Shown in pieces: positions 34,499 through 42,901 of a stretch of DNA of 64,000 nt (its first letter is position 1; each line of letters opens with the position of its first letter). Origin of the DNA: an uncultured Eubacteriales bacterium (GTDB lineage Bacteria; Bacillota; Clostridia; Christensenellales; Aristaeellaceae); contig CACWXY010000006.1 of NCBI GenBank assembly GCA_902764915.1, positions 62,001 through 126,000 on the forward strand, read 5' to 3'. The position numbers and the translations under genes are program-made. The notes beneath the pieces were generated by a model. That model had not been told where the DNA came from and did no database searches. It worked only from the letters and a program-made list of their open reading frames with translations.

Positions 34499-34780
34499 GC
34501 TGATATGGTGGAATGGCAGACACAGGGGACTTATGATTTGAGCATCAGGCATGGAAACAGCCTGTATGAATGCTGGCTAATTCGGCGAAACTCCCATGCG
34601 GACAACGCCGAGCCAAGCCGGAAACGGAAGTGTGTAGAGACTATATACCAGCGGCCTACACCCGTGCAAGGGCATGGTCAAGACATAGTCCAGACCACAA
34701 CGCATCTGCGGCCATGGCAACATGGTGTGGCATGAAAATCCCCCGCTTTATGCGTATGGGTTCAAGTCCCATTATCAGCA
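34499..34780 (+). tRNA. tRNA-Leu(UAA) interrupted by a group I intron
   Basis: The exons are 34499-34532 and 34735-34780. When joined they fold into a leucine-type (class II) tRNA: acceptor GCTGATA with TATCAGC and discriminator A; D arm GTG/CAC; anticodon stem GGGGA/TCCCC with loop C-T-TAA-A-A; a variable arm with a CGC/GCG stem; and T arm ATGGG-TTCAAGT-CCCAT. The anticodon is TAA. The CCA end is not encoded. The intron sits between U34 and A35. It follows rsmG and has its own promoter and terminator. Confidence 0.95.
34533..34734 (+). ncRNA. Group I intron (IC3-like) in tRNA-Leu(UAA)
   Basis: The intron is 202 nt and encodes no endonuclease. It begins after a U (exon end CUU pairs with GAG at intron positions 8 to 10, giving the U-G pair of P1) and ends in the required G at 34734. 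P2 is visible as CAGGC/GCCTG inside GCAT/ATGC. P7 is formed by GACTA (34639-34643) in an AGAGACTA context and TAGTC (34686-34690) in AAGACATAGTCC, the classic R and S elements. GAGCCAAGCC matches the Q/P6 region. Near the 3' end P9-like hairpins include CCATG-GCAA-CATGG with a GNRA loop. Position and ends match the cyanobacterial tRNA-Leu intron. It is probably self-splicing. Confidence 0.92.
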
Positions 34781-34786
34781 GAATCC

Positions 34787-34814
34787 ATCCCCGGGCCAAG
34801 GCCCGGGGATTTTT
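34787..34814 (+). terminator. Terminator of the tRNA-Leu gene
   Basis: An 11-bp perfect GC-rich stem (34787-34797 with 34800-34810) is followed by TTTTT. Confidence 0.9.
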
Positions 34815-34817
34815 CAT

Positions 34818-36353
34818 TCAAAGCACACCCGACACTTTTCCAACGCCAAAAGACTGCGGGCCCAATCGGCAGATGCCATTTTCCCATTCGACATTCCCGA
34901 TCGCAAATACGGCTTTCCAGTTTTCCTCCAGTGTCATCTCCCTGGCATGTCCCGTAGGATTGACCGCCATCAGATACGCTCCCCTCCGATAGGCAAGCAT
35001 ATCCTTCTGCGCAGAAACAACCTCCATTCCTCCATCCGCCTGCAGATCCGACGTTTTCCGGCGAAGCTGGATCAGCTTCCGCACGCAGGAGAGAAGTGAA
35101 TCCGGATCCTCGCGCTGCTGCGCTGCATTCGGCGCGTCCTCTGCCGGATCTACCGGAAGATACAGCCTTTCCGGGGAAGCGGTGGAAAAGCCGCAGTTTC
35201 TGCCATCATTCCACTGCATGGGCGACCGGGAACCCGTCCGCGTATAGCCGCCTTCCTTGGTGGGAAGAGACAGATAACGCATACCGATCTCGTCACCATA
35301 ATAGCAGAAGGGAACACCCGGCATGGTCATAAGGAAAGCAAAGTACAGTTTCATTTCCCGGGGTGAGAGCGTTCTTGCCATGCGCGGTGTATCATGATTC
35401 CCTGTAATCAGCGCCACATAACCCGGTTCCTGCAGCCATGGCAGATATTCATTCAGAAAGCGTCCGATATCCCGATTCCTGGCATCTCTTCTGAAAAAGC
35501 TCCGATCCTCCCCATTATAACAGTCCCTGAGCAGTGACTGGTATCCGTTGCCGTCATGGTCCAGATAAAAATCCGCATCAAACCCCGCCTTCAGAGACAG
35601 GTCCGGGCGGCACCATTCCGCCACCAGTACAGCCTCCGGATAATCCCGGTCCAGCATGCGGCGTATGTCCTGCCATACCGCACTTGTACCGCTCTTTTTC
35701 TCATCGTCAAACTTGACCAGAGAATCGGCCATATCAACCCGGAAACCGTCACAGCCTCTGTCCAGCCAGAAGCGCATGACATCCTTGATGGCTTCCCTGG
35801 TTTCCAGCGCAGCCGGGGCATCCGCTGCGGTCTGCCAGGACTCTGTCGGATGCAGAAAACCATAGTTCAGTGCGGGCTGACACTTGAAAAAGCTGAGCAG
35901 ATAGGTGCCGTCACGTTCGGCTTCCCCGCCCACTGACAGGTACCCGGGGCAGGTATGAAACCAGCTGTCCGTCCAGATATAGCGATCGCTGAAAGCATTG
36001 CGCTCCGCTTTTCGGCTTTCCAGAAACCAGGGATGCTCTTCGCTGGTATGTCCGGGCACAAGGTCCAGTATCACATGCATGTGCCGCTCATGTGCCTTCT
36101 GGAATACTGTCATCAGATCATCGTTCGTCCCATAGCGCGGTGCTACTTTCCGGTAGTCGCGCACATCATAGCCCGCGTCCCTGAAGGGAGAATCAAAAAC
36201 CGGGTTCAGCCAGATGGCCGTAAATCCCATGTCATGAATATAGTCCAGTTTTTCGCACAGTCCCGGCAGGTCCCCGATTCCATCCCCGTTTCCATCGTAA
36301 AAGGACTGAGGATAGACCTCGTAAAAAACCGCATTTTTCAGCCATGAAGCCAT
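34818..36353 (-). CDS. GH13 alpha-glucosidase / oligo-1,6-glucosidase-like
   Basis: The 511-residue cytosolic enzyme starts KNAVFYEVYPQSFYDGNGDGIGDLPG, the GH13 oligoglucosidase hallmark. Catalytic regions are DGFRVDMAD (nucleophile aspartate), VLVAEWC (acid glutamate) and TGNHDTPR (transition-state aspartate). GDGIGD includes a calcium-binding loop. It should hydrolyse alpha-1,4- or 1,6-linked glucosides. ATG 36353, after GGAGGG, overlaps the end of the phosphorylase-like gene by 16 nt; the much longer open frame upstream is not used. Exact linkage specificity cannot be read by eye. Confidence 0.88.
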   Translation of the reverse strand: MASWLKNAVFYEVYPQSFYDGNGDGIGDLPGLCEKLDYIHDMGFTAIWLNPVFDSPFRDAGYDVRDYRKVAPRYGTNDDLMTVFQKAHERHMHVILDLVPGHTSEEHPWFLESRKAERNAFSDRYIWTDSWFHTCPGYLSVGGEAERDGTYLLSFFKCQPALNYGFLHPTESWQTAADAPAALETREAIKDVMRFWLDRGCDGFRVDMADSLVKFDDEKKSGTSAVWQDIRRMLDRDYPEAVLVAEWCRPDLSLKAGFDADFYLDHDGNGYQSLLRDCYNGEDRSFFRRDARNRDIGRFLNEYLPWLQEPGYVALITGNHDTPRMARTLSPREMKLYFAFLMTMPGVPFCYYGDEIGMRYLSLPTKEGGYTRTGSRSPMQWNDGRNCGFSTASPERLYLPVDPAEDAPNAAQQREDPDSLLSCVRKLIQLRRKTSDLQADGGMEVVSAQKDMLAYRRGAYLMAVNPTGHAREMTLEENWKAVFAIGNVEWENGICRLGPQSFGVGKVSGVL

Positions 36354-38008
36354 ACCGTTCCCTCCTCTCCCAGAATACGGTAGCTGCCATCGCTCAGTCC
36401 CGCCTCCAGAAGCAGGGTTTCTCCGGCCCCTGTCCGGCGAATCCGCAGCTGTTTTTCTCCACATTCCACCTGTACCTTGGCTTCCTGCGAGAAAGCGGGA
36501 TGGGACCTGTGCATCTGCAGGATTGCCACCTGTCTTTGGGCGCCTTCCGTCATCAGCATGGCCCGGGCGTGCTGACAGTCCAGTCTTGTCCGATTCAGCT
36601 CCCGGTTGTCCAGTCCCGGCTCTTTTTGCAGCCTTTCCTCATCATTGGTCCCGCACAGAAGATCCAGGTACCATACCTGCATTTCACCGGGCATAAAGCA
36701 CTGAATGGCGCGTGCCAGGGCCATTTTCCTGACATCCCCGCCCAGTGCGGTCAGGTAGGTCCCGTCCATCTGGTAGACTTCGGCATTCGCCCCATGAATC
36801 ATCTTGCGCCGGAGGCCACGCGCTTCCAGTACTTCCACAAGGCCCTGCATGCGCACTTCCGGCAGCAGTCCCCGCAGATCCCGGATCGGGATGCCATCAT
36901 GGCACCCCAGCATATTGACCACCCGCGCCCCCGCTTCCTCCTGTGCCTGCGCCCAGGCCGCCAGATACTGTCCGTCGCCCGTGATTAGCGCATCCAGGAT
37001 CAGTCCCGGGAGAAAATAGTCATACGTTACGCATCCCGCGTCACTGATCTTCCGCCAAGCCCCGCTGGCATAGGTCGCATGCATTTCCGGAAGTGCTTCC
37101 ATCCCCCGCTCCTCCGCCATGCCCCGCACCCGTTCCAGAATATTCCAGGTCTCCGGTTCATTGAGGAAATTGGCTCGCCTCCATGCCTTATGCAGCCGGG
37201 TAAATGCATCCAGGCGCAGACGGCATACATGGTATGCCCGCAGCTGATCCATGACCGCACCATACCATTCCCATACCTTGGCGCTTTGGATATTCACATC
37301 CATCTGCCCGAGATAACGCCGCTGCGAGAGCAGCCGCTCGGTAACCGTCTCCTTTGCGTCTTCAAAGCCCGAAAAGTCAATCTCTTCCGGTGTCTTTCCC
37401 GCATCCAGCGCGTCCCGTATTCGCTTTTCCAGCCGCTGTGCGCTGGCATACTGCCCGCCGGTACAGTCCATCAGAGAAATCGCGTCCGGACGGGGATAGA
37501 GAATCTTCTGGTAAAACGTATTCCAGAAGGGGATATCCCGACCGTCCGGAAAGCGCACCTTCAGTACCGGATAGCCTTTCTTCCGAAGATTCATGCCCAG
37601 GAAATCACCCGGTGCGGGATGGACAATCCCATCATCCCCCATGCAACCGCTGCCGGCAAAAAAACGGTTCCAGTCGATAAAGAAGTCCCGGTAAGCCGAA
37701 TGCTCTCCATGCCGCAGAAGGTCCTGAAACTGCGGGGAGAGCACGGACAGATGATTGAGAATCAGATCTGTCTGCACCCGGATTCCCGCCGCATGCAGTG
37801 CGTCCATATCTGCCTGCGTGGCAAGGCACCGGTTCAGATCATAGGTAATCACGGAAAACCCGCCGTCCAGGTCTGTGTTAAAGAGCGTCGGCATCAGGTA
37901 GCACCCGTCAAAAAGCCCCTTCAGACCGCTCTGCTGAAGAAAGCGCAGCGCATCCGAGAGCGAATCGCCGATACTGTCCGGGTACAGATTGATCGTTACA
38001 TGGCTCAT
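36338..38008 (-). CDS. GH13_18-like sucrose/glucosylglycerate phosphorylase
   Basis: The 556-residue protein resembles GH13 subfamily 18: ITINLYPDSIGDS-like start, GGFSVITYD, LRLDAFTRLHK with the nucleophile aspartate, ALPEMHATY with the acid-base glutamate, and NMLGCHDGIPI. These enzymes use phosphate to split sucrose, sucrose 6-phosphate or glucosylglycerate to glucose 1-phosphate. It has no signal peptide, as expected for a phosphorylase. Its ATG overlaps the M48 TGA by 4 nt. Which glucoside it uses is not decided by the motifs I can see. Confidence 0.8.
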   Translation of the reverse strand: MSHVTINLYPDSIGDSLSDALRFLQQSGLKGLFDGCYLMPTLFNTDLDGGFSVITYDLNRCLATQADMDALHAAGIRVQTDLILNHLSVLSPQFQDLLRHGEHSAYRDFFIDWNRFFAGSGCMGDDGIVHPAPGDFLGMNLRKKGYPVLKVRFPDGRDIPFWNTFYQKILYPRPDAISLMDCTGGQYASAQRLEKRIRDALDAGKTPEEIDFSGFEDAKETVTERLLSQRRYLGQMDVNIQSAKVWEWYGAVMDQLRAYHVCRLRLDAFTRLHKAWRRANFLNEPETWNILERVRGMAEERGMEALPEMHATYASGAWRKISDAGCVTYDYFLPGLILDALITGDGQYLAAWAQAQEEAGARVVNMLGCHDGIPIRDLRGLLPEVRMQGLVEVLEARGLRRKMIHGANAEVYQMDGTYLTALGGDVRKMALARAIQCFMPGEMQVWYLDLLCGTNDEERLQKEPGLDNRELNRTRLDCQHARAMLMTEGAQRQVAILQMHRSHPAFSQEAKVQVECGEKQLRIRRTGAGETLLLEAGLSDGSYRILGEEGTVWLHG

Positions 38009-39234
38009 GCAGGTATGCTTCCTTTCTCAATCGCGTCAATGCGCTGAGACAGTGTCGGGTGCGAATAGCTCAGCCGTACCACCCAGGGATCCGGGGAAAG
38101 ATTGGCCATGTTTTCCCTGGAAAGCTTGGTCAGTCCTGAAATCAGCGCTTTTCCATAGCCTTCGCGCACTGCATGTGCGTCTGCCCGATATTCAGCACGT
38201 CGGGACAGCGCATTGGAAATCATATCCAGCACCAGGGAAGAGAGCGCTTCAAAGAGCACAGATCCATACAGGAACAGAAAGCCATAGTTCATGCCGGAAA
38301 AGCCAAACGCAGCATACAGGCTTTCCGCATGCGTCAGTCCCCAGAAGCACAGCGCCATTGCCAGGAACTTTCCCAGTGATTCGCCCTGTCGCTTCAGCGT
38401 GTCCTTATGCAGCCCGTGTCCCATCTCATGGGCAAAGACGGCGCAGATTTCGTCCGGTTCCATGGCCTGCACCAGCGTATCATAGAGCACAATCGTCTTG
38501 CTTTTTCCAAAGCCCGTGAAGTATGCATTGGACTTGGTGCTGCGCCTTGAGGCATCCATCACCATGACATCCCGCACCTGGTATCCGTTTTTCCGGAGCA
38601 TATCCGTAAGGCGCGTGCGGAGCTCCCCCTCCTCCAGAGGGGTAAACTTGTTGAATATACGGCTGAAATACGGATACAGGAAGGTCAGACCCAGTCCCAG
38701 CAGCATAAGAAAGACAGTAAACAGAACCAGAATCCAGTCCCCCATCTGTGCGTGCAGAAAGATAAACGCAAAGAGCAGGGCTGTCGTAAGCAGCATGCCC
38801 AGAACCAGTTCCAGAACCTGGTCCCGTACAAATGTCTTCTTTGTCATACGGTTAAAACCGTACCTGGCTTCCAGATGAAAATTTTCATACCATGCAGTCG
38901 CAAGCTGCGGAAGAAGCTTGAAAAGGGTATCCGTCAAAAGCACTAGAAAGGCCGGAAGATACATGCCTGTGATTCCCTCCGGGAGAAGACGGGCATAGGC
39001 ATTGGAAAGAAACAGTCCCAGACTCACAGCCAGCATGACTGTATCTGTCACCAGTGACAGACGCGTACTCTCGCGATGATAGGCTTTCCATGTGCGGTAC
39101 TTCTTTTTTCCATATACATGCCGTACATTCTCGGGCACCGGACGCGACTCACTCTGCAGGCTTCGCACATGCAGAAAACCCTGAAAGGCATACTCTCCCA
39201 GCAGGACACAGACAACCAGCCACCGCCATTCCAT
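38005..39234 (-). CDS. M48-family membrane metalloprotease (CAAX protease-1/Ste24-like)
   Basis: The 409-residue protein has six to seven membrane helices and the zinc motif VFAHEMGHG near residue 265, with the third ligand glutamate in RRAEYRADAHA. EARYGFNRMT is a Ste24 signature. It resembles prenyl-protein protease 1, which in bacteria acts in membrane-protein quality control. It is the first gene of a three-gene unit with two GH13 enzymes, an unexpected pairing. AAAGGAG is 9 nt before ATG 39234. Confidence 0.88.
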   Translation of the reverse strand: MEWRWLVVCVLLGEYAFQGFLHVRSLQSESRPVPENVRHVYGKKKYRTWKAYHRESTRLSLVTDTVMLAVSLGLFLSNAYARLLPEGITGMYLPAFLVLLTDTLFKLLPQLATAWYENFHLEARYGFNRMTKKTFVRDQVLELVLGMLLTTALLFAFIFLHAQMGDWILVLFTVFLMLLGLGLTFLYPYFSRIFNKFTPLEEGELRTRLTDMLRKNGYQVRDVMVMDASRRSTKSNAYFTGFGKSKTIVLYDTLVQAMEPDEICAVFAHEMGHGLHKDTLKRQGESLGKFLAMALCFWGLTHAESLYAAFGFSGMNYGFLFLYGSVLFEALSSLVLDMISNALSRRAEYRADAHAVREGYGKALISGLTKLSRENMANLSPDPWVVRLSYSHPTLSQRIDAIEKGSIPA

Positions 39235-39275
39235 TTCTCTGACTCCTTTCGATGTGCTTCCCCGCTATTTTCTGC

Positions 39276-39281
39276 TATAAT
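39276..39281 (+). promoter_or_regulatory. Extended -10 promoter of the HAD gene
   Basis: TATAAT preceded by TGC forms an extended -10 box 25 nt before the start; the -35 is poor. The M48 gene diverges from the same short spacer. Confidence 0.6.
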
Positions 39282-39305
39282 TTTCCCTTGCGGAGGATTG
39301 ACATC

Positions 39306-40082
39306 ATGCTTTTGTTTTTTGATATCGACGGCACGCTGATCGACGAGGAGACACATACCATTCCGGCATCCACTTTCTCCGCCCTGCAGCGTGCCCATGC
39401 CCGCGGTCATATGAACTTTATCAATACCGGGCGTACGCTCTGTAACCTGGATGAGCGCCTGCATGCCCTGCCCCTGGACGGCTGGGTATGCGGCTGCGGA
39501 ACAGAAATCCTTTTTCAGGGGAAAAGCATTCTTTCCTACAGCCTGACACATGTCGAATCCCTGTCCGTTGTAGACTTCTGCCATGCGCGGAAACTGTCCG
39601 GCTTTTTCGAAGGACGCGATCGGATTTCTCTCGACCCGCAGCTGCCCTCCAGCAGAGGGACCGAGGCGATCCGTTCCTACTGCGAGAAAAAAGGCATCCT
39701 GGGCAGTACACGGGATCCGGACTTTACCATGGTCAAGTTTTTTATCTATACCTCAGACCTCGAAGACATTGCTGCCATAGAAAACATGCCTGGCCTGCCT
39801 TTTGCCTGTATCGACCGGGGGCATGGCGGCTGGGAAGTCATTCCGCGAGGATACTCCAAGCAAAGCGGTATGGAGTGCATCCGAGAGAAAACCGGGATGC
39901 AGCATGAGGACCTGGTCGCATTCGGTGACAGCCGCAATGATCTGAGCATGCTCAGGGCCGCCGCGGTTTCCGTGTGCATGGGGCAAGCGCCGGAGGATGT
40001 AAAGGCACAGTGTACCTTCGTCACCGGGACGCCCGGGCAGGATGGCATCGAACAGGCGCTTCTTCATCTGCATCTCATCTGA
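39306..40082 (+). CDS. HAD-superfamily phosphatase, Cof type (second copy)
   Basis: The 258-residue protein has LFFDIDGTLID, a cap domain, and LVAFGDSRNDLSML, as in Cof-type sugar-phosphate phosphatases. It is a distant paralogue of the HAD gene at 24.2 kb. ATG 39306 was chosen for GGAGG 9 nt before it and for the usual distance to DxDGT. Substrate unknown. Confidence 0.85.
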   Translation: MLLFFDIDGTLIDEETHTIPASTFSALQRAHARGHMNFINTGRTLCNLDERLHALPLDGWVCGCGTEILFQGKSILSYSLTHVESLSVVDFCHARKLSGFFEGRDRISLDPQLPSSRGTEAIRSYCEKKGILGSTRDPDFTMVKFFIYTSDLEDIAAIENMPGLPFACIDRGHGGWEVIPRGYSKQSGMECIREKTGMQHEDLVAFGDSRNDLSMLRAAAVSVCMGQAPEDVKAQCTFVTGTPGQDGIEQALLHLHLI

Positions 40083-40372
40083 CAGACCGCACGTATGCGT
40101 TCCTGCCATCCGCGGGTCTGTCCCTTCGCTTTTTATGCAGTGCCATTTTCTTTGCGCACCGTTTCATTCGCGTGCGAACAGGATTTCTGTTTCCGTGAAA
40201 AGAAGAAGGCCCTGCGCGGACCATGCCGATACAGCACAGCTCCGGGGACACCCGGCCCGCACCGCCTGTGCATTTTTTTCTGTTGTGCGCTTCTTCGGCC
40301 ATTGCACAGTTTTCCCTGCGGACACCGCTTTCTGCCTGATACAACCCCCTATAAAGAAAGGTCGGATTCTGT
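40083..40372. other. Gap between HAD and SGNH genes
   Basis: About 290 nt. GACAGACC and GGTCTGTC arms at 40081-40124 may form a weak terminator for the HAD gene. A possible extended -10 (TGATACAAC) lies near 40337 for the next gene. No coding region is evident. Confidence 0.4.
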
Positions 40373-41017
40373 ATGAAACTTACCGGTACCACGATCAATT
40401 TTCTCGGCGACAGCATTACCCAGGGAGCCGGTGCTTCCGATACCGAACACGCCTATGTCCGCGTGCTGGAAAAGACATTTGGCCTGGCCATGGCTCGCAA
40501 TTACGGCATCGGCGGCACACGGATTGCCCGTCGCACTGTACCCTATAATCCAGTCTATGACCAGGACTTCTGTCAGAGAGCACCGGACATGGCAGACGAT
40601 GCGGATGCCGTCGTTGTCTTTGGCGGCGTCAACGACTTCGGCCATGGCGATGCGCCGCTGGGTGCCATGACAGACCGTTCACCCTATACTTTCTACGGCG
40701 CCTGCCATACCCTGATGCATCTGCTGACACGCAAGTATCTGGGAAAGCCAGTGCTGTTTGTCACGCCCCTGCGCTGCGTAGATGAGGTGCGTACTGAATC
40801 CGACGGCTCCATTCTTGCGCTTCGGGACTTTCGCAATGTCATTCTCGAAGTGGCGGAGTTCTATTCCCTGCCGGTTCTTGATCTCTACGCGCAGAGCGGT
40901 ATACGCCCCGAAATACCGGAAGTGCGCAGCGCACTTATGCCCGACGGTCTGCATCCCAACGATGCGGGGCATGCCATTGTGGCACGGAAAATCGGAAACT
41001 ATCTGCAGCTGCTCTGA
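40373..41017 (+). CDS. SGNH/GDSL-family hydrolase
   Basis: The 214-residue protein has the four SGNH blocks: FLGDSITQG (catalytic serine), NYGIGGTRI (glycine), FGGVNDFGHG (asparagine) and MPDGLHPNDAGH (catalytic aspartate and histidine). It is an esterase or deacetylase, often acting on acetylated glycans or lipids. It has no signal peptide, so it acts in the cytosol. It ends 6 nt from the convergent LRR gene. Confidence 0.88.
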   Translation: MKLTGTTINFLGDSITQGAGASDTEHAYVRVLEKTFGLAMARNYGIGGTRIARRTVPYNPVYDQDFCQRAPDMADDADAVVVFGGVNDFGHGDAPLGAMTDRSPYTFYGACHTLMHLLTRKYLGKPVLFVTPLRCVDEVRTESDGSILALRDFRNVILEVAEFYSLPVLDLYAQSGIRPEIPEVRSALMPDGLHPNDAGHAIVARKIGNYLQLL

Positions 41018-41023
41018 GGGACG

Positions 41024-42025
41024 TTACTCAAACGGTTTCCATGTCTTGCTCTTAAACATGGCAAGATACTGGTCATACCGCGGATGATGCCGCCAGTCAT
41101 CTGCCGTCGGATGCGCATTGGTCAGGTCCAGAATACAGTTCGGATGCGTCTCCCGGAAGGCTTCTACACCACTTTCCTCAAAATTGTTGTGGGACGCCCA
41201 TACCCGTTCCAGCTGCATACAGCCCATCAGCGGAGTGATATCCGTAATCTGATTTACGGTCAGGTTCAGGTCCAGCAGTTCGGTACAGCCTGCAAGCGGA
41301 GAAATATCCTTGATCCGGTTGGTAAACAGCTCCGCGTACTGCAGATGTGTCAGATTGGCCAGCGGTGAGAGGTCCTCAATCTTGTTGTCTCCCAGGATCA
41401 GGATCCGCAGTTCCGTAAGCTCTCCGATGACCGAAATATCCGTAATATCGTGATGGCCCAGGTCCAGCGCCCGGAGATTTTTCGCATACCGCAGCGGCTC
41501 CAGTTCCGAAGAGCGCAGACGATAGCCTTCCGTCCGCTTCTTCATCGTCGAGTAGGCCGTCTGGTTGCTCACCAGCGTATATCCCCCGATGCGGATCAGC
41601 CATACAAATTCAATGTCCGGATTCTCATCCACAAGCGGCATCATAATTTTGTTGGAAAGCTCACGATGCTTGGACACCGTGAGCTTTTTCAGCTGCGGAC
41701 ATAATGCAAGCAGGCTTCGAATATCCTTTTCCGAAACAGACAGAAGACTTCCGTTCAGATCGACCTCCGTATCCTGATCCGTTACCGTTGTCTTGCACCA
41801 ATTCAGGGAGAAGGATACACTTCCGCCTTCCGGCATGGCTGCTTTCAGATCTGCAATCTGAGAAATCTTCAGACTGGTTTCTCCCAGGTCCAGATGCATG
41901 GGCCGGTTCTCCTGCACCCATTGGAGGGCATCCTGATACCGCTTAAAGGAGGGGGATTCTTCAGCATACCCCACGGACAGACAGACTATCAGGCACAGAA
42001 GCATGCATATGATCTTTTTTCCCAT
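41024..42025 (-). CDS. Secreted leucine-rich-repeat protein
   Basis: The 333-residue protein has a signal peptide (MGKKIICMLLCLIVCLSVGYAEE). At about residues 185 to 285 there are five 22-residue LRRs of the internalin type (L..LDLGHHDITDISVIG, LILGDNKIEDLSPLANLT, AELFTNRIKDISPLAG, LNLTVNQITDITPLMG). The N-terminal part may be a truncated array of less regular repeats (MHLDLGETSLKISQIADL). No anchor motif is seen, so it is probably extracytoplasmic and soluble or lipid-independent. Its role is unknown; the genes upstream encode membrane proteins of the same unit. Confidence 0.8.
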   Translation of the reverse strand: MGKKIICMLLCLIVCLSVGYAEESPSFKRYQDALQWVQENRPMHLDLGETSLKISQIADLKAAMPEGGSVSFSLNWCKTTVTDQDTEVDLNGSLLSVSEKDIRSLLALCPQLKKLTVSKHRELSNKIMMPLVDENPDIEFVWLIRIGGYTLVSNQTAYSTMKKRTEGYRLRSSELEPLRYAKNLRALDLGHHDITDISVIGELTELRILILGDNKIEDLSPLANLTHLQYAELFTNRIKDISPLAGCTELLDLNLTVNQITDITPLMGCMQLERVWASHNNFEESGVEAFRETHPNCILDLTNAHPTADDWRHHPRYDQYLAMFKSKTWKPFE

Positions 42026-42029
42026 ACAT

Positions 42030-42830
42030 TCATGATCCTTTCCGAAGCCTGCGTGCCTGACGGAGCTTCTCCACATTGGCACGCATCCGCTTTTCGTTCT
42101 CTTCGATTTCCTGCCGTGCGGCTTCGCGCCGGGCCTGCGCTTCCCTGCGCAGACGCTCGGACTCCTTTTTCAGCCGTTCCCGCAGGTGCCGGTTATACAG
42201 CCGCACATCCGGGAAAGCCGTCAGAAGACGCCTGACCATTACCGATTCCGATACGATCAAATCACGCACAGCCCCCGTAATCTGTTCCGTGCTGTCACCC
42301 TGTACCGTGTTGGCACGCACGTGCAGCCGGATCAGCGCCCAGAGGGAAACGCCAAAATCAACGAGCAGTACAGCGCACAGCCCCACGGACAGTCCCCGCA
42401 GCACCGAAAAGGAAAGCCTGGCAAACAAACCGAAAAGGAACGGTTTCACAAAGTAGACCATGCAAAGGCCCAGCAGGCCGAAAGGAATCAGTGTATCCGC
42501 GCATACCCGGCCATTGAGATTAAAGCGCTTTCCCGAATAGTCCCACCATCTCGCATGGAAAAGCTTCTCCATGAGGTAGCTGGTCAGGTATTCCAGGGTC
42601 CCGCAGATGACCATGGAAAGAATCAATACCGCCACCGGATCTTCCGTGTGCCGGGAAAGCAGAACTGTCAGAAGGACTGCCCCAAATCCGTAAACCGGAC
42701 AATACGGGCCCTGCAGGAAACCACGGTTAATGAAGCGGTGGAACTGAATCAGTTTACAGACAACCTCCATGCACCACCCCAGTATGGATCCGATAAAAAA
42801 CAGGAGAATATACGAGTATACTTCCGTCAT
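42030..42830 (-). CDS. CmpB-like membrane protein (putative ABC transporter permease family)
   Basis: The 266-residue protein has five to six hydrophobic segments and the CmpB-family pattern GSILGWCMEVVCKLIQFHRFINRGFLQGPYCPVYGFGA. A basic, glutamate-rich coiled coil forms the last 70 residues. The family is annotated as an ABC-transporter permease but this is unproven. It sits between the AI-2E-type gene and the LRR gene, with 4 nt to the latter. Confidence 0.75.
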   Translation of the reverse strand: MTEVYSYILLFFIGSILGWCMEVVCKLIQFHRFINRGFLQGPYCPVYGFGAVLLTVLLSRHTEDPVAVLILSMVICGTLEYLTSYLMEKLFHARWWDYSGKRFNLNGRVCADTLIPFGLLGLCMVYFVKPFLFGLFARLSFSVLRGLSVGLCAVLLVDFGVSLWALIRLHVRANTVQGDSTEQITGAVRDLIVSESVMVRRLLTAFPDVRLYNRHLRERLKKESERLRREAQARREAARQEIEENEKRMRANVEKLRQARRLRKGS

Positions 42831-42901
42831 GCCTTTACCTCCGCATGCCTTTCGCGATCTGCCATCACGCAGGCATCGCCCGGAGCCTTACGCCCCTGCA
42901 T

